Below are positions 52,601 through 63,351 of a stretch of DNA of 64,000 nucleotides, one piece after another (positions within the stretch are counted from its first letter, which is position 1; each line of letters starts with the position of its first letter). The stretch covers positions 1,178,001 through 1,242,000 of the forward strand of contig JAXQJY010000031.1 in assembly GCA_037042185.1 (NCBI GenBank), in the 5' to 3' direction. The notes under the pieces were generated by a model. It was given only the letters and a program-made list of their open reading frames with translations, did not search any database and was not told where the DNA came from. Made by a program: the position numbers and the translations under genes. The DNA comes from Sordariomycetes sp. S80-01Y (Eukaryota; Ascomycota; Sordariomycetes).

Positions 52601-54498
52601 TCACAAGGTACGATTCCAGGAGTGATTACTCCATCCTGTGCCACTACAGTAATTACGAAGTAACGAATGGAGTGCTGAATCTCTCTCCTAAGCCCCTGGT
52701 CCCAGTAGCGACTGCCCATGGGTACCTCGCCCAGCGTCTGCGATTGGGCAGCTGTGTCGGTCGGACATGCGAGACAAGCAACAATGTCTCTCCAACGATG
52801 CGTTCGGCGGGATCGGCGGTTCAGGTACGGGCTCAGCGAGGTTTGACGACGGCAGCGGTTGAAATTGAACCGTTGGGATCGCCCTTCAAGTTTCCGCGAT
52901 GCATGTACCCGTCAGGGCCAGGGAACTCTTGCCGTCGTCGCATCTCCCACCTCCCTGTAAGTGACGAGTCACCTGCTATCACCCCTGCCCCCCCCCCCCT
53001 CACCACTCCCATCGACTCCAGCTCTGGGGTGTGTCCGGTCAAGAAGCGTACCGACGATCTGGGTGAATCTGTCTCGCTTATCGTTCGGCTGCCCAACCTT
53101 ATTCGTCCTCAGCTCATGTCGTGTGCTGGGTCATAACCTGCCGTGTACCATCAGCGTCTCTCACTCGCCCAACACTATCTGCGCTGCGCGACGACTGGAA
53201 TGCGTGAGCCAAAGGTCGTGTTGCACAATCGTCCGGAAGCTCGTCGCGCTGGAGGCTTGGTTGAGGCCACAATCTCATCGGAAGCTCTGAAGCACGCACA
53301 GGATAGATAAGCTCGTGAGCAGTCATTGAGCGGCGTAAATTGCATTCTATCACTGGCCTCGAGATCTCCCCCCTCTGATATTATTCTATTATCCAATGGT
53401 GACAGGACTTTTTAATTCAAACCCACTTTCGCTAGACATACTTCCCTCTCCAGTCCCACATCCAAAGCCGCATCCCATTCCCACATCTCAAACTCAGTCT
53501 ACGGACTTCCGATACTGCCAACGCATTTCCCAATAATTACGTCAGGAAGCAGGCTCTGGCAGCTCAACACTCGGCAAGAAGGATACCAAAGGTTTTCATA
53601 CAAGCTCTCGACAGTGGCTTCCTTGGGACATCCTGGATCCATGTTCCGATTGCTATTGACGACTTACTCAGGAGCGATCTGTCAGAGAGATTGCCGATGT
53701 AGCCGCAGCAGCCATCGTACACCTATTTTAGAGTGAGTCTGAGGTGCCAAGTGCTCGTACTCGTCAAGCTTCGTCGACGAAATACCTCCAGTGCGGAAAA
53801 TACCAGCGAGCAAGCATTGTGCGAATCAGTGTCTCTTTCATGAGGGTGCAAAGTCATCAAGATAGAAAGGAAGTTTTTGGGGCGGCTTTTTCCGTAATCA
53901 GTCTTCCTTCTTCATCATCAGCCGCATTCATGCATACATCTGTAAAGGCGGCGAGTGCAACATTGTGGTGACTATGTTTGTTGGTCAAGGGCTACCATCT
54001 GAGCAAATACGAACTGGCCTTGCTCGGGCCTAGGCGCGCTTTCGGTGGTATGCTAAATCGACGATACGTTGAGGCCGAGTTGCTGCTTAAAGGGGCTACT
54101 CCATCCCTCACCAGGGCTGGGTATGATTTTTGGTTGCTGTCAACATTGTTCGATGACGAGAGCTTCTCGTCAGGCGGAGCCGATCAGAGGTTGCTATATT
54201 TTCATCTGTATCTAGCACTTGATGGAAAGTGCGAAGATCATATAGGATGAGGGAAAGCTCATCAATGTGGAATGAAGTATCCAGAAAATTTTTGCAGCAG
54301 ATATGGTTGTCCATCATGATTGGCAAGTACACCCCAGGAGCTGTACTTGTACTATCATATTTGTACTACTTACTACTACTCCTCACCGACAGGCAGCTGT
54401 TTTGGGGCATGGATCAGGGAACATTTTAAGGTCAATGATCGATTTTAAACTCTATGACTAGCTTTCCTTGCCTTCGGAATTCTATTGTAGGAGGTAGA
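49689..54498. other. Gene-poor region 4.8 kb, no supported gene
   Basis: Open frames up to 198 aa (for example 52540-53136, +) overlap others and show no domain. Simple-sequence features include a T-run near 51688-51709, a 13-bp tandem repeat at 51886-51937 and a C-run near 52986. The base composition is balanced rather than AT-rich. It may hold decayed or non-coding sequence. Confidence 0.45.
51886..51937 (+). repeat. Four-copy 13-bp tandem repeat
   Basis: The unit TCGTTGTCAGGGA occurs twice exactly (51886-51898, 51899-51911), followed by two slightly changed copies (51912-51924, 51925-51937). The 13-bp period is not a multiple of three, which argues against a coding repeat. Confidence 0.9.
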
Positions 54499-54722
54499 TA
54501 TCAGGAACCCCGAGGCGAACTCGCGGCGAGCTCACCAGAAGCCACCAGCGATGATCACATGCGCTCCCTTATAAGAGCATGACCAGAGAACTCGAGCATC
54601 TTCGACCCCCGGAGACCAATACAGTCAATAAATCACCCCTAAGCTATAGCGAAGCGAATTCGCCGTGATCAATCTGCTAGTTATACTCTCTCACTCCCTT
54701 CACCCCAGCTCCGGTCCGGACA
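54499..54722 (+). mobile_element. Solo LTR fossil with 5-bp target duplication GTAGA
   Basis: This 224-bp element begins TATCAGGAACC and ends GGTCCGGACA, slightly altered TGTCAGG...CCTGACA termini. GTAGA lies on both sides (54494-54498 and 54723-54727). Inside are CCTTATAAGAGC (promoter-like), GGAGACCAATACAGTCA and a CT-rich end, the same order as in the island copies, so it belongs to the same family. It sits in GC-balanced DNA and looks less decayed than the copy at 28.8 kb. Confidence 0.85.
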
Positions 54723-55319
54723 GTAGAAATCTGTGCTTATAGGCATAAGGGCTGCTGAGGTCTAGCAATCCATCAAGTGCCTGGCATATTTCGCAGCTAA
54801 CAGCCGAGATTCACGTCCTCTCGATCAGAGGCACTCCCAGTACGCTCCTTCTATGAGCTCCTTCCTAGGCTCCCTGAATAAACAGACATCTATCTTCCTC
54901 GACAGCAATGTCAGCATCTTGGTGGATGTGGCGTAAATCAACATTGTGGTACCTGCCCTGGTTTACTACATGTATCACTACACCCGTCACCCGGTAGATA
55001 CTAAGTAAGGTACCTTAGTATGCTTCTGCATCTACCTAGGTACCTAAGGTAGGCAAGGAAGCTCAACTGGATGACTACTGCTAGTACTGTAGTAGTATGC
55101 CCAGCGCAATAGCCAGCATAGCATAAACGCTGGTAGCTTCCTAAAACCCCCAGGAATCGTATTTCGCGCTATGCTATGCGTGTCGAGTCCGTTCCTCTTG
55201 GGCAACCCCCAGCCATCGCTGTGTCATTGATGGCTGCAGGCACACAAGGCAGAGCACCTGCTTCTATACACCAAGTCTCTTTATACCAGGTGGATTTGCT
55301 ACAACGAATCCGGGGTCCG
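54723..55319. other. Intergenic, palindromic AGGTACCT-rich patch
   Basis: It contains the 12-bp palindrome TAAGGTACCTTA (55006-55017) and TACCTAGGTA (55033-55042), a kind of short repeat that is common in ascomycete intergenic DNA. No gene is seen. Confidence 0.5.
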
Positions 55320-56587
55320 ATTGCTGCACCAAACTCTGTAGAGGCGTCGTCCTCGCCGTCTTCAATGTATTGAAGTAGTGACGGGCCCGCTGAGGGGAAC
55401 AAGGACTCTGTAGACCTCCTAGAATTTTCGTCTGACACCGAAAGGTCTCGGAACCGAGACTGATAGAGCCCCTTTCTTGGACTGGTCTCTGAGCCAGTAA
55501 CGGCGTGACAAAAGCCCATTGTGGTGCTCACGTCCTTCCGGGCATCTTCAAGCCGAGAGCGACTCCCGTTTCAATGGTTGTCGGGGTAACGGGTCGCCAC
55601 AGGGTGCGCGCAGAGTACTCGTGGCCATGTCCTCTGGCTAAACAACCACTCTTGTCTTCCCCGATGCGGCAAACATCTTGTGCAATTGGCCAAGAGACAT
55701 GCCTCTTGCTCAGGCGTCTCTGCGCCTCGCAAGATACCAAGCCAAGTTCGCGAAGTACGTCCCAGTCTCGATAGTGAAAGCGGAATGACACAAGTGGGAA
55801 GTCCTTTGGGCCAATGGGTTCCCAAGCGAAGTAGAACACAACATCGGGACGCACCAGCAGACCACTTGAACGTGATCTTATGTTGACTGTACAACTCCTC
55901 CACGGGAGCTTCATAGTGCGCGGCAGGGCAAGAGAACGTACAATATGCCGCAGTGGTCCTGGCTTCGACATCGCTCCTGCTCCACTGCTCGACGCCTTTT
56001 ACCCTTGGCTCTGTAAGCGATAATCTCAATCAGAACGCCGTTGTCAGCGAAGGAGCTCCGATGATAGTCTGGAGAGAAGAAGAACGAGCGGGCTTTAATT
56101 TATCCAACCCTGAACGTGGCGGCGTCTTGCTCGTGATGGCATCTGTCGTGAGGTTCGTACAAGGCCCGTGTAGCGGTTCCGGAACATTTGCTCGAAGGAT
56201 TGTCACCAGGTTGTGATATGTCGGCCGTTTACGAAGAGCTTGAAGTAGAGATGACAGGGCGGTTCAGGCGCTCGAAGGATAGCATAGTCTATCAGAAACC
56301 GTGATCCTCCTCGGGAATCAGCCCCGGCGATAGATTGAGCTTTACGAGTGCCGCTTATCGAGGATTGAAGGGGTATAGATAGATACCCGTGGACTGGCCT
56401 TCTCAAAGTGACGAAAGCCTACCTTGAAGACCGACAAACGTTTGTTTACTTGGGCAGCAGCAGAAGATGAATTGGTCGGCAGTAGGAGGTGTACTGACAA
56501 GCTGTCCGGATGGGGACGCTCAGGGAGCCGCTGCGAATGAGGAGGGTGCACCGAGATGAAACCATCCAGACCGCGGAAGCAGGGCAT
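55320..56587 (-). pseudogene. Decayed gene of a fungal-specific family of unknown function
   Basis: Read on the minus strand, pieces of one protein appear in the right order but in changing frames. They are MPCFRGLDGFISVHPPHSQR with LPERPHPDSLSVHLL (from 56587), SPRVSIYTPS, FLIDYAILRAPEPPCHLYFK then LFVNGRHITTW (to about 56205), CSGTATRALYEPHDR, ARSFFFSPDY, GVLIEIIAYRAKGKRRRAVE and VSFRFHYRDWDVLRELGL (near 55740). A Ser/Asp-rich piece, GPSLLQYIEDGEDD, may be the C-terminus. This order matches a family I recall in filamentous ascomycetes (starts MPCYRGID, later FKLxxNGRHI and FRFHYRS); no function is known. Frame changes after PSILDKR and after ITTW, and a stop before KARSFFFSPDY, are not repaired by any plausible intron I could place, so I call it a pseudogene. 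A misassembled or heavily spliced gene is the alternative. Confidence 0.65.
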
Positions 56588-57119
56588 CGCGAGAGGCTGC
56601 GAGGAAGAAACTTTCAGTCAGCACCTCAAAACAAGCTCACGAGTCCGAGTTACCTACTCCTAGTAATGTACCGAGTGTTGGACGGCAGCCTGGATGGAAA
56701 CCTTTGGCACCTGCAGGCTGTGTTCGCTGCATCATCGGGCTGAGTGAGGGTTGATTGAGTTCCTACTGGAACTCGTTTCGCAACTGGCGCCGACTGCCAG
56801 TGGACCTCGGAGGCTACAGAAGTTCTGCTCCCAGTCCTGGATCAAGACCCAGACTATACATCAAATGCTGGCAAGCCGGTCTACTCTCGTCCTGAAGGTC
56901 AGCTCTAGATGTGCATGCAAGAGACATTGGCTCCCCTCAATGCCGTTCAGCCCTCTTAAGAGTGGCTTCCTCGACAACCGCACATTCCATACACGCCGTC
57001 GCTTACGGTAGCGTAGCACTGAAAGACCCTGAATAGCGGATTACGGGACAAGGGACGTTTAATGGTCGAACTGACTTTTCTATACACTTTCTGCGGACGC
57101 CTCTCTACTCTGAAGCACT
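56588..57119. other. Intergenic between the pseudogene and NDUFS5
   Basis: About 530 bases with no recognisable gene. They include the 3' region of the complex I gene. Confidence 0.5.
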
Positions 57120-57596
57120 TCACGACCCTCCCATCACCTTCTTGGAATCCTCGTCTTTGTTCAACAGCCCTAGATTCCGTATTTGACTCGCCGTCGGTGC
57201 ATCGGGGTTGTTGGTTGCGCCTTGCCGGACGAAAGCAGTCTGCATCGCCACAGCTCGAGCGTGCTGTTGTCGTAGTTAGCACAGAACTTTCTATTTCTTC
57301 TGGCCGCAACGTCGCCGTGGGATTTCAGAAGGGGACCGACCTCCTTCTTGTGGTGCAAACACTCATAATAATCCTCGAGCGCGAAAGCGCACTTCTTCTT
57401 CCCGGAATCGTCCTCGGCGGAAGTATTGACAACGTAGCAAGCTAGAACATCCTGCCAGAAGGGAAAGCAGCGGCCGACGCCTGAAGTGAACGTAATCAGT
57501 GAACCCACTTCCAATTGAACTTCCAGGCGCGCGATCGTGCCTGGAGAAAGACGCTTGAGGTTACTTACCGCCGTATTGACCGTATCCCGACGACAT
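57120..57596 (-). CDS. NDUFS5: Complex I accessory subunit NDUFS5 (twin CX9C)
   Basis: Three exons (57569-57596, 57341-57480, 57120-57263) give 103 aa. The product is MSSGYGQYGGVGRCFPFWQD and onward. It has a twin CX9C motif, CFPFWQDVLAC and CAFALEDYYEC, the mark of proteins imported into the intermembrane space by Mia40 and oxidised there, and the LHHKKEHARAVAMQTAF segment typical of NDUFS5 (fungal 11.5-kDa-type subunit). The tail reads ASQIRNLGLLNKDEDSKKVM. The introns are 88 and 77 nt. The second has the non-consensus donor GTCGGT but a good GCTAAC branch site and acceptor ACAG, and the join is supported by family similarity. The stretch is easy to miss because much longer meaningless frames overlap it. 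It is divergent from the Sec39 gene. Confidence 0.9.
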
Positions 57597-58137
57597 GGTG
57601 TTTGTGGAGGTTGCGCCGAAAGCTTTGTGAGGCTTAAGTGTGTCGTGGTTGAGCGAAGATGGTCGTCAGTCGCTGAAGCGAGCCAGCCCCGAAAGCAGTT
57701 AGCGCAGCTGGTCAAATGACGGTTAATATTCGGAGCCATGCAGGCGACGCTGTTTACCACGGAATCCATGGTGCTATTGTTAAGCAACTCGGGCCCCGAT
57801 TAATTCATAGCAAACCGCAAATGACGACAATTGGGTTCTTATAGACTGGGAAGGCGTATCAGCCCGTGATGTCGCAGGAACGGTGCGTGGTCTTTAGCGA
57901 TACATCGACCTAATCGTACCGTCTGCGAAAGCTGCTGGTGCTTTGAATCAAACTGTTTCGCGCTAAAGACCTCGACTATGATCTTTTGCCCTTCACAAGT
58001 TTCCTGCTGATCGCACTGTAAGCTCTGCCCTCGCATGCTTGCACCTCGGACAGCTACGTGTCCCACACAAAGCAAGAGGGACGAACGGCCGCTCGAATAC
58101 CTCAAGGGTCGACTCGACTGGGTCTTGGACCATCGAA
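57597..58137. promoter_or_regulatory. Divergent promoter region, NDUFS5 / Sec39
   Basis: The 541 bases between the two start codons hold both promoters. A CT-rich stretch and scattered CGCAG-like sequences are visible, but no named site can be supported. Confidence 0.5.
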
Positions 58138-60933
58138 ATGAGTTCGACACCAACTTCTGCGAAAGTTGTGCTCCTCGCTGTAGAGTATGCCAAGCAGTCA
58201 GATGTCGAGAGTTTGGAGCAACTCGCGACCCAACACTCAACCATTCTCGAAACCGACCTTGTCCTGCGAATCCTCCTATCCTACCTACCCGAAACGACCC
58301 CACCGAAAATTTACACGGGACTATTGCAGAGGCTAGGCGCCGGGCAACTCGAGTCTCACGCCCAAGCTAGAATATTGCCTGTAGTTGCTGAGGTTGGTGA
58401 CCTTACCGACGAGCAAGCTGCAAAGAAGGTACGAAAACTCCGCCTGAGGAAGCTTGTGGGCTCGGGAAGTCAAGCTGGAGATGCGAATGACACACTCACC
58501 GTCTTCTTGTCACAACGCGCCTACGTGCTCGATGAAGAAGCGGGCATGCTCAGCCATGTAACGGACCTCCTGGTACCCTTCGTTAACCACGCACCGGCGA
58601 TTCGGACTTGGCTGGCCTCAATAGTCATTCCACTCTGTCGGAAAACCCTAGAATACCATTCGGAATCACAGCAAAGCACTTTGAGGGATTTTCAAGGGCT
58701 TTCGGATAGGGCCGCGGTTGCATACTTGCTTTCCAACTCGGGAGTCGGTGGAACTGAGAATCTCGGCCGGGATCTGAGAGGCCTGCTTGCTCCATGGCTT
58801 TACAATCAGTCTAGGTGGACTTCAGTCATAGGGGAGGCTGAAAATGATTCGCCAGAGTGTCTCGGGTGGGAAGAGTTCCGTGGATGGCTGTTGCTTCAAG
58901 GCTCCAAATCGTGGCTAGTTGCATCGGAAGCCGTCAAACAATGGGACGGGCCACGGGATGTAGATTTCGGGGTCGACCATGGGCTCGAGCTCCCAAATTT
59001 CCAGTTGCAACACCTTGAGCAGGGTTATGTTAGTGTCATTCTGGCCTCTGCTCTGTCTGTGGCTGAACCTACAGTCGATGCCTTGAGTGCGGCTTGGGAC
59101 ATGTCAAACAAGGCTCGCTCCCTCCTCGGAGTACAAGAGTCAGATAGCCTACAGCATACAGCCGCCACATTGCCGGAGAGCTGGCCCGTGGCTGTCGAAA
59201 ACATTAACAGCTCGATGCCCGTGTCCACGCTCAGGAACGGTCTATTGGACTCCCAAAACGTTCTGACAGGACCGACAGAAGTTGCTACCAGCTTCTTGCA
59301 GATGCTGACTCTCACTGCATACATCTTCACACGCTTGGGCATTTCGTACACCATCAGAAAAGCAGGTGATCTAATCCTCCGGAAGGATGCTCGTGATCAA
59401 AGAGTTGAGCTCGGAAAGTTCCTCCGACTTGCTGCAAGTCAGTCATCTAAGAGCGGCGACGGTTACTGGGCACGTGTCCGGCACGAGATTCTCTGGTTGC
59501 ATTGCCCGGGCTCTGAAGTGTCACCAATCTCTGAAAGCGAGGGGACTGGGGCTTTCGGAATGATACCAATACACGACATAGAGGCAGAGCTTCTCAAAGC
59601 TATGATTTCGCAATCCTGTAAGGGGCCAGTATAGTCATTGCGAGAAGCATCAAGAAACTGACCAACTATAGGCTTCACTTTGGCCAGAACACTGTATGAA
59701 GACTCGCCTCAGGCTCGCCTTTCGGCAGAGAGCATGCAGGATGCCATTTTCCAAGCTGCCTTGGATGCTTTCGACAACGCATCGAATCCCAATCGCACCA
59801 AGGGTGGGCTGCGGAAGTGCAATGATATGTAAGGACCTTTTGTCCAAAGACTCTGAGATCCGCGCAAGCCCCGGCTGACCCTTCCTAGCATTTATGCCTT
59901 CCCGAAAGCTGCACCAAGTACTACTATAACATCCAAACAGATAGAAGCCCTTCTAAGCGCAGCGCATTCGCTAAGCAGCTATAGGCTGGTGCTAAAGCAA
60001 GGGGAGCCTTTCAGCCCAATTGTCCTTCGGGTACACTCTGACCCCGTCTCTATAATCCAGAAGGTTTTGGAGCAGAACCAGGGAGCCTATACCCGCCTCC
60101 AGGAATTTCTGGAGATCGGGGCTAACATGGCCATCGCAAGCTTCCTGCCTCAAAACAAATCTCGAAACCTCACACAAGACCAGCAGGATGCGGCAATGGC
60201 AGAAGCTGAAAGCCGTATCACGGCCATGTGCATATCGGCTGCGTTGAAGGAAGACGACTTTGAGACCGCTTACTCCTACGTCGTTAGTCGCTTCGGTGGC
60301 TCTGGTCTGACTGCAGATACATGGTCATGGAAAGCGTCCCTTGAGGCAGGTGAATACATCCGCTCTGCAAGGACACAGCTCCCAACGCATCTCGGCACAT
60401 CAAGCGGAAACCCCGAGGTTCGGCATCTGGAGCAGCGTCTCGAGTGCCTGGCTACTGCACTGCGTATTGCCCCATCATCTGAACTTCAGGGCATACTGGA
60501 GAGCTTCCGCTGCTGCGAAGACGATCTTGACTCTGCCATCCGCGAGGAGGCTGCTAAGGAAGCTGCTTGGGACATGGCAGGTGACACGAAGAAGTTGCCT
60601 GGGTCATTCGAATTCTCAACCCCTGAAGGAGCATACCCTCCTCGTAACGCTACAGCTTCCGCGGCAGCACGGCAAGCTGAAGAGTCACCGATGTCGCTCT
60701 TCGATTTGTCGCGCGCAACGGCAAGGGTGGCTTCGAGAAATTTTACGTCGCTTTCCAGTCTTCACGGATTAGCCCAAGGCGGATCATCGAAAGAAGAGGA
60801 CGCTTCGCTTCCATATTCAGAAGATCAGCAACGTGTGAGGCGGCGGGACCAGCTGCGCGAAGCAGCTACCGGGACTTTGGTCTCTGGCGTTGGCTGGTTG
60901 ATAGGCGCCACTCCCAGTCGCAACGAGGGATGA
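58138..60933 (+). CDS. SEC39: Sec39-domain protein, Dsl1 tethering complex
   Basis: Three exons (58138-59617, 59672-59828, 59889-60933) give 893 aa. The start MSSTPTSAKVVLLAVEYAKQ is preferred over an in-frame Met 33 codons upstream. The protein is an alpha-solenoid without membrane segments. Segments such as ETDLVLRILLSYLPETTPP, YTGLLQRL, LSHVTDLLVPFVNHAPAIRT and the C-terminal helical region match fungal Sec39-domain proteins, related to animal NBAS. In yeast, Sec39 with Dsl1 and Tip20 tethers COPI vesicles arriving at the ER from the Golgi. The introns are 54 and 60 nt (GTAAGG donors, CTGAC branch sites), and the joins QSCFTLARTLYE and CNDIIYAFPKAA read smoothly. The C-terminus (DQLREAATGTLVSGVGWLIG) is conserved among filamentous fungi. 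Confidence 0.9.
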
Positions 60934-62183
60934 TTAAGTAAACCGTAGATGAATGAGAAATATCTTCACGATATCAAGATGCATGTCTTACTTGACCAAC
61001 TACAATGAGATTATCGTACTCTAATATTTATGCTACAAATAAAGGTACACACTAGACGCGCTACTCATGGAAGTTGGCGTCCATAATTAGACGTCAGACA
61101 AGCAATTGCTGGATGCAAAAGGGCATAAGGAGACACGACAAGGACAGCTAGCAGCTTCGCGAATCCCGTCCCATCATGGACATCTTGCCATGAGGCCCCC
61201 TCACCACTCAATGTGTTCACGCACGAGGTTCATGTGCTGGCTCGTTGCGCTGATGTTTGAGGAGGCGAAGGAGGGGAGGCGAAGCAGACGAGACCTGATT
61301 ATCAGCGGTATCTCTGGCTGGTTCATGCAGTGTTGCAAGCAAGCTTACCTCAGTCGGCGCAGTCTGACGTCCAGGCCGGGCCGCAAAGAATAACGTAGTG
61401 GCATGCGAGCTCAGGCGTCTGGAATAATTGCAGGCGAGCGAACAGATTGTGGTGTTGGTCGGCCAGGCATGTGCTTTTGCGAGACTTTTGAGGCGGACCT
61501 GGTATGTGTGGGGCGAATGGTCGTCAAAAGGCGCGAGAAGGCGATGTATTTACAATGAATTGGTGGCGTTAAATGGCAAGTCAGGCGTAGGTCAGGTGCT
61601 AAACGGCGAATCAAATAGTGCGATGAAGGTTGATGCAGTGCAACCCAGCCCGAGTGACTGGTTAGTTGGATTAGTTCGATGTTGGTTGTTATCAGGATCG
61701 CCCTCAAAGAAGAAAGGCGGATGTGCCGAGCATGTTTGTAAGACGCAGTGCTATGGCGAGATTAATGGCGATGGGCGTCACTCGTTATTGGTCGATTGAC
61801 TGGTTGTGTGTTCGTGATGCGATTTGAAGCCCACTCGACATAGAGGCTGTTGCGGCGGACGGTGTTTGTGAGTTTGATTCTGCAGAGTGTCGAGGCCTGC
61901 CAGCAAACAAGCAAGCGAAATAATGCTGAATCCTTCGTTTTTTTAACCTCCTCCCCGATGCCGAAACAGATCGCATGAAACTCCAGGAAGACCTGATTTC
62001 CGAGGGAGATTGCGAAAGCGAGGGAACCTTCCTTTTAAAAAAAACAATATGGACAGATAGGAAAGATTCGAGAGACCCAGAAACGCTGATTTTGTCATGC
62101 CACCGAGGGCTAAACCTGTCGTTTCTTCAGCCCATTGAAGGGTCAGGGCCTACTCAAATTAGCAAGGAAGCAAGAGAGGACGC
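60934..62183. other. Convergent 3' intergenic region, 1.25 kb
   Basis: Lies between the Sec39 stop and the RRM gene stop. The open frames on both strands (up to 123 aa) have no domain and look like chance. It is probably 3' UTRs plus spacer. Confidence 0.5.
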
Positions 62184-63351
62184 TCAGTAGTATTGCGGAC
62201 CTCCATAGGTGTCGCCACGAGGGGCAGAGTCGCCGTAGCTAGCACCGCCGGCGGGGGCATCGCGAGTGCGGTCAGATGAGCGGTCGTAGCGGTCGCCGCG
62301 ATCGTATCCACCAGGGCCGCCACCACCACGAGGAGGGTAGCGTTCGCGCTCCTCACGTCCAGCATAGCGATCCCGGCCCCCGTAACTGTCATCGCGGTCA
62401 CGCCGATCGTAATCCCTATAGCCTCCCCGGTCTTCGTAGCGCCTATCGTCACGATACCCACGATCATCGCGACCGTAACTGCGGTCGTCGTAGCGACGGT
62501 CATAGCCACCCCGGTCGTACCCGCGGTAGCGGTAAGGGTCGTCACGACCGTAGCCGCCGCCTCGGGGTCCACGGCGGTCGTCGAAACGAGGACGAGGGTC
62601 TGGAGCCACGTTAGTTGAGCTGAGCTAAGGACAACTTCGTGTAGAACGTACCTCGCTTGGGGGGGCCGAAGTACTTGCCAGGCGTTGGGGTTCTGGGCTT
62701 GGCACGGCGAGCTTTCTCGATGCTTAGGGTACGACCCTCAATCTGTTCGCCTTGCAGACCTTCCTTAGCAGCTTCAGCCTGGTCGGAGGTAACCATCTTA
62801 ACGAAACCGAACCCACGAGACTCCTTGCTGTGAGGGTCGCGCATGATTTGGCACTTCTCGACATCTCCATACTTCTCAAACATCTTGCTGATCTCGTCCT
62901 CGGACAAACGAGGGTGAATGCCGGTAACGAAGAGATTGGAGCCGGGATTCACAGCGCCATCATCATCGCCCTCCCTTGGTCCAGAAGAGGGTTTGCGTCC
63001 GCTATGCAATAGTCAATATAGGAATATTATGGGACTAGCCATGTACGATCAGCAGATTTGGCGTTGACTTACGTGTCGGGGTTACCAGGAGAGGCAGAAC
63101 GACGACGGCCACCGTCATCATCTTCGCGAGGGCGGGGGGAGGCACTGCGGTTATCACGCTCGTAACGAGGAGCTTCGTCTGACAGTAATCTTGTCAGCTG
63201 GTTATACTGAGGTAGGAAGCGGCTCGGAGACGCGCGGTGTATAGCCAGGGGTTGTCGCGTTGGGAACGCCTGAGAGGATGGAGTTGTTGGGGGGTGTACC
63301 TTCGTAACGATCGCCGTTAGCGGTCTCATAATCCATCGCCGTGGTCGCCAT
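62184..63351 (-). CDS. RRM RNA-binding protein, Tra2-like, with Arg/Gly/Tyr/Asp-rich tail
   Basis: Four exons (63300-63351, 63073-63178, 62652-63001, 62184-62599) give 307 aa starting MATTAMDYETANGDRYEGDE. A short RS-like segment (RDNRSASPRPREDDDGGRRR) precedes one RRM at about 75-150, with RNP2 LFVTGI (76-81) and RNP1 RGFGFVKM (115-122), then RRAKPRTPTPGKYFGPPKR. That RS-RRM-linker order resembles Transformer-2 splicing regulators. From about 170 to the end the protein is a repetitive RGG/RDDRGY/RYDRG tail, which would bind RNA non-specifically and may phase-separate. The introns are 121, 71 and 52 nt, and all junctions restore frame. Because the tail codons repeat, long meaningless frames overlap it on both strands. 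Confidence 0.9.

Noticed and set aside
52540-53136. 198-aa open frame in the gene-poor zone
   Set aside because: Low-complexity and unlike any family I know. GC-balanced DNA yields frames of this size by chance.
62159-62614. Long Ala/Thr/Val-rich and Arg/Gly/His-rich frames around the RRM tail
   Set aside because: These are shadow frames produced by the repetitive codons of the Arg/Gly/Tyr/Asp-rich tail.
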